A DNA stretch of 64,000 nt, from NCBI RefSeq assembly GCF_028551275.1, contig NZ_CP117025.1, forward strand, positions 124,001-188,000. The letters are read 5' to 3'. Positions 25,259-33,484 of this stretch are shown in pieces. The stretch's first letter is position 1. Every line of letters starts with the position of its first letter. The position numbers were made by a program, and so were the translations under genes. The notes below the pieces were generated by a model, which did not search any database, was not told where the DNA came from, and saw nothing but the letters and a program-made list of their open reading frames with translations. Origin of the DNA: Sphingomonas hankookensis. Its GTDB lineage: Bacteria > Pseudomonadota > Alphaproteobacteria > Sphingomonadales > Sphingomonadaceae.

Positions 25259-26386
25259 TCAAGCGGTCAGGCGTGTGTTCGTCACCTGGCCGTCCTGCGT
25301 CAGGCGGATCGCCTGCGTTACCTCGTCATCGGCGGGCAGGATCGGGCGGCCGGCGTCCTTGTCCCAATAGGCGGCCAGAAAGTTGTAAAGGTTGCGCGCA
25401 AACAATGCCGATGCGTCCGCGGCAAGGCGGCTCGCCACGTTGCGATGGCCGACGATGTTGACACCGTGTCGCTGAACCACCTCGCCCGCGACCGATCCTT
25501 CGACATTGCCGCCCTGTTCGACCGCGAGGTCGACGATGACGCTGCCCGGCCGCATCGAGGCGATCTGCGCGTCGCTGATGAGCCGGGGAGCGGGCCTGCC
25601 CGGGATCAGCGCGGTGGTGATGACGATGTCCTGTTTCGCGATATGGGCGGAGACCAGCTCGGCCTGTGCGGCCTGATACTCGGCGCTCATTTCGCCGGCA
25701 TAGCCGCCCGCGCCTTCGCCCTCGATGCCTGCAACCTTCTCCACGAAGATCGGCTTGGCGCCCAGAGACAGGATCTGTTCCCTGGTCGCCGAGCGCACGT
25801 CGGTCGCGCTGACCTGCGCCCCCAGCCGGCGCGCGGTGGCGATCGCCTGCAAGCCCGCCACGCCGACGCCCATGACGAATACCCGCGCCGCGCTGATCGT
25901 ACCGGCCGCCGTCATCATCATCGGGAAGGCGCGACCATATTCCGATGCGGCGTCGAGCACCGCCTTGTACCCCGCCAGGTTCGCCTGCGACGACAAGATG
26001 TCCATCGACTGGGCGCGGGTGATGCGCGGCATCCATTCCATCGCCAGCGCCTCCAGCCCGAGCGCGGCGTACCCTTCGATCCGCGCGCGGTCGCCGAACG
26101 GATTGAGGCTCCCCAGCAGCCATGCACCGCGCTTTGCGCCGGAAAGGCTTTCCGGCGCGGGCGCGGCGACGCCCAGCACGATGTCGGCATCGGCCAGTAT
26201 CTGCGCGCGGCCGCCGATGGTGGCGCCGGCGGCGGCATAGGCGGCATCGTCGATCGACGCAGCCGTCCCCGCCCCCGTTTCCACCGCCACCTCGGCGCCG
26301 AGGCCGATCAACTTCTTAACCGTTTCGGGGGTCGCGGCGACCCGGCGTTCGCCGGCGGCCTGTTCGGCGAGCAGCGCGACCTTCAC
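25259..26386 (-). CDS. pntAA: NAD(P) transhydrogenase alpha-1 subunit
   Basis: 375 residues from a GTG. MKVALLAEQAAGERRVAATPETVKKLIGLGAEVAVETGAG is the alanine dehydrogenase/PntA N-domain; VFVMGVGVAGLQAIATARRLGAQVSATDVR is the NAD(H)-binding Rossmann loop. It is the soluble NAD(H)-binding domain I; the membrane part is encoded separately by pntAB. The start codon lies 1 nt after the stop of the small oxidase-subunit gene, so the transcript probably begins upstream of that gene. The usual direct junction to pntAB is interrupted by a PH-domain gene and the DUF559 element. Confidence 0.95.
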   Translation of the reverse strand: MKVALLAEQAAGERRVAATPETVKKLIGLGAEVAVETGAGTAASIDDAAYAAAGATIGGRAQILADADIVLGVAAPAPESLSGAKRGAWLLGSLNPFGDRARIEGYAALGLEALAMEWMPRITRAQSMDILSSQANLAGYKAVLDAASEYGRAFPMMMTAAGTISAARVFVMGVGVAGLQAIATARRLGAQVSATDVRSATREQILSLGAKPIFVEKVAGIEGEGAGGYAGEMSAEYQAAQAELVSAHIAKQDIVITTALIPGRPAPRLISDAQIASMRPGSVIVDLAVEQGGNVEGSVAGEVVQRHGVNIVGHRNVASRLAADASALFARNLYNFLAAYWDKDAGRPILPADDEVTQAIRLTQDGQVTNTRLTA

Positions 26387-26387
26387 G

Positions 26388-26513
26388 TCAGCCCGCGATC
26401 AGATAGATGACCAGTGCGGCGATCAGGGCGCAGATCACGGTGCCCCAGGTGAACCAGCGCAGGAAGCTGTTGTACGTCCCGGCATGGGCGGGCGGGCGGC
26501 CTTCTACTGCCAT
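26388..26513 (-). CDS. aa3-type cytochrome c oxidase subunit IV (short form)
   Basis: 41 residues: a hydrophilic lead (MAVEGRPPAHAGTYNSFLRW) and one membrane helix (FTWGTVICALIAALVIYLIAG). This layout fits the small bacterial aa3 oxidase subunit IV family, often found beside pntAA in sphingomonads. Its stop is 1 nt before the pntAA start, suggesting it is first in the operon. It is far from any oxidase core genes in this window. It is too short for many gene finders. Confidence 0.75.
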   Translation of the reverse strand: MAVEGRPPAHAGTYNSFLRWFTWGTVICALIAALVIYLIAG

Positions 26514-26700
26514 CGGAACTCCTCTCGATCCGTTATCTTGGCGCAAGACTAGCGCGCCGCCACCCGCGCGCCAAGCCCTGTGCCGACGCGCCGTTCCGAG
26601 GCCGCAGGAAACGACATTGCGTCATCGGCTTAAGTCGAATTTTACGAACGTCTGCGCATGGTTGCTCCGTTACGGGACGATAGGGACACATGGACAGCAT

Positions 26701-28131
26701 ATGACGCGCGACGGGCAAAGGCTGTTGATGGTGATCGACGACGAACCGGCGCAGCGGCGGCTGGTCGCGGCGATCGCGGGGCGGCGCGGGTGGCGCACGC
26801 TGTTCGCGCGGGATGGGGAAAGCGCGCTGGCGATGCTCGGCACGCCCGACGGCATGGCGCTGGACGCGGTGCTGCTGGACCATTGGTCGCCGGATGCCGA
26901 TGCGACCGCGCTGATCGCCGAATTGCGCCGCAACCGCCCGGCGCTGCCGATCCTGTTGCTCACCGCCAATGAATCGGTGGCGGGCGCGGTCGCGGCGATG
27001 CGCGCGGGGGCGAGCGATTTCCTGGTCAAGCCGATCGCCGCCGAACGGCTGCTGACCGCCCTGGAAGCCGCGGCCGGTGGTGCCACGCGCGGCGAGCTGC
27101 GCCCACTGACCGAGAAACTGTCGATGACGCTGGCATTCGAGGAGATCGTCGGGTCGGCCCCGCAATTCCGCGCTGCCCTCGCCATCGCCGCCAAGGCGGC
27201 CCGCGCGCGGGTGCCGGTGCTGATCGAGGGCGAAAGCGGGGTCGGCAAGGAAGTGGTCGCGGATGCGATCCACGCCGCATCCCCGCGCGCCCGCAAGCCG
27301 ATGGTGCGGGTCAATTGCGGCGCGATCCCCGCCAATCTGGTCGAAAGCGAGCTGTTCGGCCACGAAAAGGGCGCGTTCACCGGCGCGTTCGAACGCAAGA
27401 TCGGCCGGTTCCAGGAAGCGGACGGCGGCACGATCTTCCTCGACGAGATCGGCGAAATGCCGTTCGAGACGCAGGTGAAGCTGCTGCGGGTGCTGCAATC
27501 GGGCGAGATCCATGCGGTCGGCGCGCGCCATCCGCGCGAGGTGGACGTGCGCGTCATCGCCGCGACCAACAAGACGCTGACGCAGGAGGTCGAGGCCGGA
27601 CGGTTCCGCGAGGACCTGTATTACCGGCTGAACGTCGTGCAGGTGACGATCCCGCCGTTGCGCGACCGCATCGGCGACATTCCCGCGCTGGCCCGCCACC
27701 TGATGGCGCGGATCGCGCAGCAGCCGGGGCTGCGGCCGCTGGGGATCACCGACGATGCCATTGCGCTGCTCGGCACCTATCCGTGGCCGGGCAATGTCCG
27801 CCAGTTGCAGAACGCGCTGTTCCGTGCGGCGGTGCTGTGCGACGGGGACGCGCTGACCCGGGCCGATTTCCCCGAGATCGCACAGATCGCGGAAGGCGGC
27901 GCGCCGCAGCCGGTGCTGCCCGCGCAACGCCACGATGTTGCGGGCGGTGTCACGCTGTTCCGCCCCGACGGAAACCTGCGCGCGCTGGAGGAGATCGAGG
28001 CCGACGTCATCCGCCTCGCCATCGGCCATTATCGCGGGCGGATGACCGAGGTCGCCCGGCGGCTGGGGATCGGGCGGTCGACGCTGTATCGGAAATTGGG
28101 CGAATTGGGGATCGACCAGAACGCCGCTTGA
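26701..28131 (+). CDS. NtrC-type sigma-54-dependent response regulator
   Basis: 476 residues. Receiver domain with acidic pair in MVIDDEP, phospho-Asp60 (AVLLDHW) and Lys110 (FLVKPI); AAA+ domain with Walker A GESGVGKE (177-184), ELFGHEKGAFTGA (sigma-54 contact, 218-229) and Walker B FLDEIGE; PWPGNVRQLQN; C-terminal Fis-type helix-turn-helix (MTEVARRLGIGRSTLYRKLGELGI). It activates sigma-54 promoters when phosphorylated. No sensor kinase lies beside it, so its signal is unknown. The upstream 187 bp are free of genes. Confidence 0.93.
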   Translation: MTRDGQRLLMVIDDEPAQRRLVAAIAGRRGWRTLFARDGESALAMLGTPDGMALDAVLLDHWSPDADATALIAELRRNRPALPILLLTANESVAGAVAAMRAGASDFLVKPIAAERLLTALEAAAGGATRGELRPLTEKLSMTLAFEEIVGSAPQFRAALAIAAKAARARVPVLIEGESGVGKEVVADAIHAASPRARKPMVRVNCGAIPANLVESELFGHEKGAFTGAFERKIGRFQEADGGTIFLDEIGEMPFETQVKLLRVLQSGEIHAVGARHPREVDVRVIAATNKTLTQEVEAGRFREDLYYRLNVVQVTIPPLRDRIGDIPALARHLMARIAQQPGLRPLGITDDAIALLGTYPWPGNVRQLQNALFRAAVLCDGDALTRADFPEIAQIAEGGAPQPVLPAQRHDVAGGVTLFRPDGNLRALEEIEADVIRLAIGHYRGRMTEVARRLGIGRSTLYRKLGELGIDQNAA

Positions 28132-28158
28132 GGGATTTTCGCCCCCCCTTCGAAAGGT

Positions 28159-28242
28159 CGTCACCCCGGACTTGATCCGGGGTCCCGCTTGCTTGCTACG
28201 GCGGCAGAAGAAGCGGGACCCCGGGTCAAGCCCGGGGTGACG
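28159..28242. repeat. Family C palindromic element (inverted pair)
   Basis: CGTCACCCCGGACTTGATCC to GGGGTGACG with inner GGTCCCGCTT and AAGCGGGACC arms. First of a cluster of repeats filling the 463-bp gap after the NtrC-type gene. Confidence 0.87.
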
Positions 28243-28259
28243 GGTGGGGTTGCTTCCAT

Positions 28260-28354
28260 CGTCATTCCCGCGAAGGCGGGAATCCATTGCCGCAACGGTT
28301 CTGCGTGATCCGGGACGTCAGCGTCTATGGACTCCCGCCTTCGCGGGAGTGACG
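28260..28354. repeat. Family A' palindromic element (TCATTCCCGCGAAGG type)
   Basis: Inverted pair of the CGTCATTCCCGCGAAGGCGG unit, ending CGCGGGAGTGACG. Similar copies are at 30105, 34252 (half) and 47007. Confidence 0.86.
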
Positions 28355-28381
28355 AAGAATTGGGTTCGGCCTGCAACAGGC

Positions 28382-28584
28382 CGTATCCCCGCGCAGGCGG
28401 GGATCCAGAGCCACAGGCGTCGCGCTTTGTAACCCTGGATCCCCGCCTGCGCGGGGATACACAAGCAAGGGCACGATACCAGTGCTTCGGGCGCCCTGGA
28501 TCCCCGCCTGCGCGGGGATACAGATGTGATGACCGGCGGCTTCGATCCATCGCGGCTTGGATCCCCGCCCCCGCGGGGATACGG
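28382..28584. repeat. Family A element with two extra half copies
   Basis: A full inverted pair (28382-28461) is followed by two further single halves of the same unit (around 28495-28522 and 28557-28584) in the same orientation as the second half. The spacers are unrelated and of uneven length. Together with the two elements before it, this fills the gap 28132-28594; no gene is visible there. Confidence 0.84.
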
Positions 28585-28594
28585 ATCAGCTGCG

Positions 28595-29143
28595 TCAGGC
28601 GACCACCTCCCGCCATTCCCCCGGCGCCAGCCCTTCGACACTCCACGGCCCGATCCGCCAGCGCACCAGCCGGAGCGTCGGCAGGCCGACCGCCGCCGTC
28701 ATCCGCCGCACCTGCCGGTTGCGCCCTTCGCGGATGGTGAGCGACAGCCAATGGTCGGGCACGCTCTTGCGGAAGCGTATCGGCGGCACGCGCTCCCACA
28801 GGTCGGGCGGGTCGATCGCCATCACCTCCGCCGGGCGGGTCGGGCCGTCGTTGAGCGCGACGCCCTGCCGCAGCCGGTCGAGCGCGGCGGCGTCGGGCGC
28901 GCCCTCTACCTGCACGAGATAGGTCTTGGGCAGCTTGAACCGGGGATCGGCGATCCGCGCCTGCAGGCGGCCGTCGTCGGTCAGCAGCAACAGCCCCTCG
29001 CTGTCGCGGTCAAGCCGCCCGGCGGGATAGACGCCGGGCACCGCGACATGGTCCGACAGCGTGGCACGCGCGCCCTGCGTCCCGCGATCGGTGAATTGCG
29101 ACAGCACGTCATAGGGTTTGTTGAGAAGGATCAGCCGCGCCAT
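28595..29143 (-). CDS. rluE: 23S rRNA pseudouridine synthase, RluE-like (RsuA family)
   Basis: 182 residues without an N-terminal S4 domain, as in Rlu[17 protein letters not shown] opens the domain, [17 protein letters not shown] holds the catalytic Asp, KTYLVQVEG and [22 protein letters not shown] are the conserved family blocks. RluE makes pseudouridine 2457 in 23S rRNA; the exact site here is inferred from length and lack of S4. Its stop lies 10 bp from the repeat cluster. It is divergent from the S-formylglutathione hydrolase. Confidence 0.87.
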   Translation of the reverse strand: MARLILLNKPYDVLSQFTDRGTQGARATLSDHVAVPGVYPAGRLDRDSEGLLLLTDDGRLQARIADPRFKLPKTYLVQVEGAPDAAALDRLRQGVALNDGPTRPAEVMAIDPPDLWERVPPIRFRKSVPDHWLSLTIREGRNRQVRRMTAAVGLPTLRLVRWRIGPWSVEGLAPGEWREVVA

Positions 29144-29250
29144 GGCGCTCTGTCGGCGATCCGCCCCGCGCTGTCGAGGGGGCGGGAACCGCTATCGTCG
29201 CGGCACGTCCCTGCCCTATAGCCCGGTCCGCCTATCGAGGGAGAGCGCCC

Positions 29251-30099
29251 ATGAAGACCGTTTCGACCGCCCGCGCCCATGGCGGCACGCAGGGCGTCTA
29301 TTCACATGAATCGACCGCCACCGGCACGACGATGACCTTTTCGGTGTTCGTGCCGCCGCTGGACGAAGGGCAGCGCGCGCCGGTGCTGTGGTATCTCTCC
29401 GGCCTGACCTGCACCCATGCCAATGTCACCGACAAGGGCGAGTTCCGTGCGGCGTGCGCCGAGGCGGGGATCGCCTTCATCGCGCCCGACACTTCGCCGC
29501 GCGGCGAAGGCGTGCCCGACGACCCGCAAGGCGCGTGGGATTTCGGGCTGGGCGCGGGTTTCTATGTCGATGCGACCGAGGAGCCGTGGGCGAAGCATTA
29601 CCGGATGCGGTCGTACGTCGAGGACGAGCTGCCCGCGCTGATCGTCAGCGAATTTCCGATGCTCGATTGCAGCCGCCAGTCGATCACCGGCCATTCGATG
29701 GGCGGGCATGGCGCGCTGACCATCGCCCTGCGCAATCCCGACCGGTTCCGGTCGGTGTCAGCCTTTGCGCCGATCGTCGCGCCGGGCCAGGTGCCGTGGG
29801 GCGAGAAGGCGCTGGGCGGCTATCTCGGCGACGACCGGTCGGCATGGCGCGCGGCGGATGCGGTGGCGATGATCGAGGATGGCGCGCGGGTGAAGGAGGT
29901 GCTGGTCGATCAGGGCGATGCCGACAATTTCCTGGCCGAACAGCTGCGGCCGGAATTGCTGGCGCGGGCCTGTGCGGATGCCGGGATCGACTGCACGCTT
30001 CGCATGCAGCCGGGGTATGACCATAGCTATCACTTCATCTCGACCTTCATGGCCGATCATGTGCGCTGGCATGGGGAGCGGTTGAAGGCGGATCGCTAG
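29251..30099 (+). CDS. fghA: S-formylglutathione hydrolase
   Basis: 282 residues, normal length. LWYLSGLTCTHANVTDKGEFRAACAEAG is the conserved N-terminal block, PDTSPRGEGVPDDP contains the family loop, GHSMGGHGALT gives nucleophile Ser149, and DHSYHFISTF supplies the His. This esterase-D family member splits S-formylglutathione to formate and glutathione in formaldehyde detoxification. The usual partner, glutathione-dependent formaldehyde dehydrogenase, is not next to it. GGGAGAGCGCCC precedes the ATG. Confidence 0.93.
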   Translation: MKTVSTARAHGGTQGVYSHESTATGTTMTFSVFVPPLDEGQRAPVLWYLSGLTCTHANVTDKGEFRAACAEAGIAFIAPDTSPRGEGVPDDPQGAWDFGLGAGFYVDATEEPWAKHYRMRSYVEDELPALIVSEFPMLDCSRQSITGHSMGGHGALTIALRNPDRFRSVSAFAPIVAPGQVPWGEKALGGYLGDDRSAWRAADAVAMIEDGARVKEVLVDQGDADNFLAEQLRPELLARACADAGIDCTLRMQPGYDHSYHFISTFMADHVRWHGERLKADR

Positions 30100-30104
30100 A
30101 GCTT

Positions 30105-30200
30105 CGTCATTCCCGCGCAGGCGGGAATCCATTGCCGCGACCGGTCGTGAAAGAAGCGCAGCGTCGGCGTGTATGGATTCCCGCCTTCGCGGGAATGACG
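30105..30200. repeat. Family A' palindromic element (inverted pair)
   Basis: CGTCATTCCCGCGCAGGCGG to CGCGGGAATGACG, between two convergent genes (fghA and the GntR gene). Confidence 0.86.
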
Positions 30201-30231
30201 ACTATTTTCGGGGAAGCGGTGCCGGCCCGGC

Positions 30232-30942
30232 CTACCCCTCCCCCCGCTGCTCGATCAGCTCCAGCACGTCGCCGATCAGCGCGCGCATCGCGGCGCGGGC
30301 CGTGAGGGGGTCGCGCGCGGCGATGGCGTCGGCGACCGCGCCATGCTGTTCGACGCTGGCCGAGCGGCCGACGATCGTGTTGGTGAAGCGGATCGAGGTG
30401 TTGAGCGCGGTCGCCACCATCTCGCGGAACTGGGCGTAGAACGGGTTCTTCGCCGCCAGCAGGATCGCGACATGGAAGTCGATATCGGCGTCCAGCGCAT
30501 CGTCCTCGCCCCGCTCGGCCGCCGCCATCCGTGACAGGCCCTGCCGGATGCGCGCGAGGTCGTCGTCATCGGCCGCGACCGCCGCCAGCGCCGCCGCCTC
30601 CGGCTCGATCGCGACGCGCAGCTGGTTGAACTGGCGCAGCAGCTCGACCGAGAATTTGCGGTCGAGCAGCCAGTGCAGCACATCGGGATCGAACAGGTTC
30701 CATGCCGCTGCCGGGCGGACCACCGTCCCTTGCCTCGGGCGGGCGCTGACCAGCCCCTTGGCGGTCAGCATCTTCACCGCTTCGCGTGTGACCGAGCGGC
30801 TGATGCCATGGGTCTTGCCGATCTCCGCCTCGGTCGGAAAGGGGCGGTCGTCATATTCACCGGTGACGATCGCGCGTCCCAGAGTGTCGAGCGTCGCGCG
30901 CGTCAGATTGCCGCCGGGCATCCCGGTCATCCGCACCGCCAT
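30232..30942 (-). CDS. GntR/FadR-family regulator of the galactonate operon
   Basis: 236 residues. The winged helix at 12-75 (TLGRAIVTGEYDDRPFPTEAEIGKTHGISRSVTREAVKMLTAKGLVSARPRQGTVV) is followed by an all-helical FCD ligand domain with metal-type residues (DADIDFHVAILLAAKNPF). It is divergent from the SSS transporter, dgoK and dgoA genes by 101 bp, so it is the likely repressor of that operon, responding to galactonate or 2-keto-3-deoxygalactonate. AGAGGGA lies just before the ATG. Confidence 0.88.
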   Translation of the reverse strand: MAVRMTGMPGGNLTRATLDTLGRAIVTGEYDDRPFPTEAEIGKTHGISRSVTREAVKMLTAKGLVSARPRQGTVVRPAAAWNLFDPDVLHWLLDRKFSVELLRQFNQLRVAIEPEAAALAAVAADDDDLARIRQGLSRMAAAERGEDDALDADIDFHVAILLAAKNPFYAQFREMVATALNTSIRFTNTIVGRSASVEQHGAVADAIAARDPLTARAAMRALIGDVLELIEQRGEG

Positions 30943-30997
30943 GGTCCCTCTCTCTCCCCTTATCGGCCGCTTCGTACTGGACAGCTGCCATTCATCG

Positions 30998-31013
30998 TAT
31001 AATTGTCCTGTCC
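30998..31013 (+). promoter_or_regulatory. Candidate -10 box and repressor site before the galactonate operon
   Basis: A perfect TATAAT at 30998-31003 is directly followed by TGTCCTGTCC. A matching GGACAG in inverted orientation lies at 30979-30984, giving an imperfect inverted repeat around the -10. A good -35 at standard spacing is not obvious. GntR binding is inference. Confidence 0.4.
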
Positions 31014-31043
31014 CAAAGCGCCAGTGGGCGGTGGAGGATTAAC

Positions 31044-32624
31044 ATGCGTCTGTCGACGATCGATCTGATCGTGGTCGTGATCTACGCGATCGGCATCTTC
31101 GGGCTGGCCCAATGGGTCAGCCGCGACAAGGGCGGCCATCAGAAGGACAGCTCGGACTACTTCCTCGCGTCCAAGTCGCTGCCATGGTGGGCGATCGGCG
31201 CGTCGCTGATCGCGGCTAATATCTCGGCCGAACAGATCGTCGGCATGGCGGGGTCGGGCTATGCGATCGGCCTCGCCATCGCCTCCTATGAATGGATGGC
31301 GGCGCTGACGCTGCTGATCGTCGGCAAATTCTTCCTGCCGATCTTCCTGCGCAACGAAATCTACACGATGCCGCAGTTCCTCGAACAGCGGTACGGCCCG
31401 TCGATCCGCACGCTGATGGCGGTGTTCTGGCTGGCGCTGTACGTGTTCGTGAACCTGACCAGCATCATCTGGCTCGGCTCGATCGCCGTCACGCAGGTCG
31501 CGGGCGTCGACCAGACGGTGGCGCTGGTCGGGCTGGGCCTGTTCGCTTTGCTCTATCAGTTGCGGGGCGGTTTGAAGGCGGTGGCGCTGACCGACATCGT
31601 GCAGGTCACGCTGCTGGTGTTCGGCGGGCTGACCATCTCGTATCTTACGCTGTCGCAGATCGGGGGCGATGCCGGGGTGATGGGCGGATTCGCCGAGCTG
31701 ACGCGGCGTGCGCCCGAAAAGTTCGACATGATCCTGTCGCGCGACAATCCCTTCTACAAGGACCTGCCGGGCCTCTCGGTGCTGATCGGCGGCATGTGGA
31801 TCGCGAATTTGAGCTATTGGGGGTTCAACCAGTATATCATCCAGCGGGCACTCGCCGCGAAATCGCTGCCCGAGGCGCAGAAGGGCATCGTGTTCGCGGC
31901 ATACCTCAAGCTGCTGATGCCGCTCGTGATCGTGGTGCCCGGCATCGCCGCGGTCGTGCTGGCGCCCGACCTCGCCAAGCCCGACGAAGCCTATCCGACG
32001 ATGATGCGGCTGCTGCCCTCCGGGTTGCTCGGGCTGGTCTTTGCGGCGCTGATCGCCGCGATCATCGCGTCGACTGCGTCGAAGATCAATTCGATCGCGA
32101 CCATCTTCACCCTCGACCTCTATGCCAAGCGCACCAGCGAGAGCGGAGCGATGGATGCGGTGATGGAGCGCAAGCTGGTCCGCATCGGCCGCATCGCCGC
32201 GACCGTCGCGATCCTGATCGCGATCCTCGCCGCGAAGCCGCTGCTGGGCGGCGCGGACCAGGCGTTCCAGTTCATCCAGGAATTTTCGGGCTTCTTCACG
32301 CCGGGGATCACCGTGATCTTCCTGCTCGGCCTGTTCTGGAAACGGGCGACCGAGGCCGGCGCGATCGGCGCGGCGATCGCGTCGGTCGTGCTGTCGTGGC
32401 TGTTCCGCACGGTCGCACCGGGCATTCCGTTCATGGACCGGATGGGGATCGTGTTCCTGCTGAGCCTCGGCCTCGCGGTCGTGCTGTCGCTGGCGATGAA
32501 GGGGCGTGGCGATGCCAATCGCATCACCATGCAGGGCGTGTCGTTCGGCACCTCGACCGGCTTCAATGTCGCCGGGCTGGGCGTCGTCCTGATCCTGATC
32601 GCGCTGTACGCGACATGGTGGTGA
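31044..32624 (+). CDS. Sodium:solute symporter (SSS family), probable sugar/galactonate importer
   Basis: 526 residues with about 13-14 membrane helices. DYFLASKSLPWWAIGASLIAANISAEQIVGMAGSGYAIG is the SSS N-terminal signature; later MPQFLEQRYGP and IASTASKINSIATIFTLDLY (Na+ site helix with Ser/Thr) are typical of the galactose/glucose (SGLT-like) branch. GGAGGATTAAC precedes the ATG. It is first in an operon with dgoK and dgoA, so D-galactose or D-galactonate is the likely solute. Confidence 0.92.
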   Translation: MRLSTIDLIVVVIYAIGIFGLAQWVSRDKGGHQKDSSDYFLASKSLPWWAIGASLIAANISAEQIVGMAGSGYAIGLAIASYEWMAALTLLIVGKFFLPIFLRNEIYTMPQFLEQRYGPSIRTLMAVFWLALYVFVNLTSIIWLGSIAVTQVAGVDQTVALVGLGLFALLYQLRGGLKAVALTDIVQVTLLVFGGLTISYLTLSQIGGDAGVMGGFAELTRRAPEKFDMILSRDNPFYKDLPGLSVLIGGMWIANLSYWGFNQYIIQRALAAKSLPEAQKGIVFAAYLKLLMPLVIVVPGIAAVVLAPDLAKPDEAYPTMMRLLPSGLLGLVFAALIAAIIASTASKINSIATIFTLDLYAKRTSESGAMDAVMERKLVRIGRIAATVAILIAILAAKPLLGGADQAFQFIQEFSGFFTPGITVIFLLGLFWKRATEAGAIGAAIASVVLSWLFRTVAPGIPFMDRMGIVFLLSLGLAVVLSLAMKGRGDANRITMQGVSFGTSTGFNVAGLGVVLILIALYATWW

Positions 32625-33484
32625 GCCCGTTCATCGCGATCGACTGGGGCACGACCAACCGGCGTGCGTACCGGGTCGAGGACGGGCGCATCGCCGCCAC
32701 GCTGCGCAGTCCGCAGGGCGTGTCGACCACGCCGGCTGATGCCTATGCGCAGGAACTGGCCGCGATCCGGGCGGAGCTGGGCGACCTGCCGGTGCTGATG
32801 GCGGGCATGGTCGGGTCGACGATCGGGTGGCGGGTCGCCCCCTATGTCGCGGTGCCGGCGGATATCGCCGACATTGCCGCGCAGTTGACGTGGATCGACG
32901 ACCGTACGGCGATCGTGCCCGGCCTTTCTTTCACCCGCAGCGGTCACGGGGACGTGATGCGCGGCGAGGAGGTGCAGCTGCTCGGCGCGGCGCTCGCCGG
33001 ACAGGTTCCGGCGGACGCGCTGCTGTGCCAGCCGGGCACGCACTGCAAATGGGTCGAGCTGACCGGGGGCAAGGTCACGGCCTTCACCACCGCGATGACC
33101 GGCGAGCTGTTCGCGCTGCTGAAAGGCGGTGGCGTCCTCGCGCCGCAGCTGGCCGCGCCGGTCGCCGCCGGGGATGCGTTCCGCGAGGGCGTGCGCGAAG
33201 GGGCGAAGCGTGACCTCGCCGCCAGCCTGTTCGGCATCCGTGCGGCGCATGTGCTGGGTCTGCGCGACGATGCGGACGCCGCCTCCTATGCCAGCGGCGT
33301 GCTGATCGGCAGCGACGTCGCTGCGCGCATCGGCGACGGCCGCGACGTCCACCTCGTCGCCGATGGCGATCTCGCCACCCTCTACGCCACCGCGATCGAG
33401 ACCCTGAACGGCCGCGCCCTTGTCAGCGGGTGCGAGGCCGCCTTTATCGCCGGCATCACCCAGATCCGAAAGTTGTCCGCATGA
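32615..33484 (+). CDS. dgoK: 2-dehydro-3-deoxygalactonokinase
   Basis: 289 residues. FIAIDWGTTNRRAYRV is the ATPase phosphate loop of DgoK; GMVGSTIGWRVAPYV, RGEEVQLLGA, LLCQPGTHCKWVEL and FTTAMTGELFALL are family blocks. It phosphorylates 2-keto-3-deoxygalactonate at O6 in the De Ley-Doudoroff pathway. The ATG lies within the transporter's last codons (10-nt overlap); GTG codons at 32618 and 32621 are alternatives. Its stop overlaps the dgoA start by 4 nt, so translation is coupled through the operon. Confidence 0.93.
   Translation: MVVSPFIAIDWGTTNRRAYRVEDGRIAATLRSPQGVSTTPADAYAQELAAIRAELGDLPVLMAGMVGSTIGWRVAPYVAVPADIADIAAQLTWIDDRTAIVPGLSFTRSGHGDVMRGEEVQLLGAALAGQVPADALLCQPGTHCKWVELTGGKVTAFTTAMTGELFALLKGGGVLAPQLAAPVAAGDAFREGVREGAKRDLAASLFGIRAAHVLGLRDDADAASYASGVLIGSDVAARIGDGRDVHLVADGDLATLYATAIETLNGRALVSGCEAAFIAGITQIRKLSA

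Noticed and set aside
28382..28584. CRISPR-like array
   Set aside because: Units are palindromic halves in mixed orientation with uneven spacing and only four copies; no cas genes are near.
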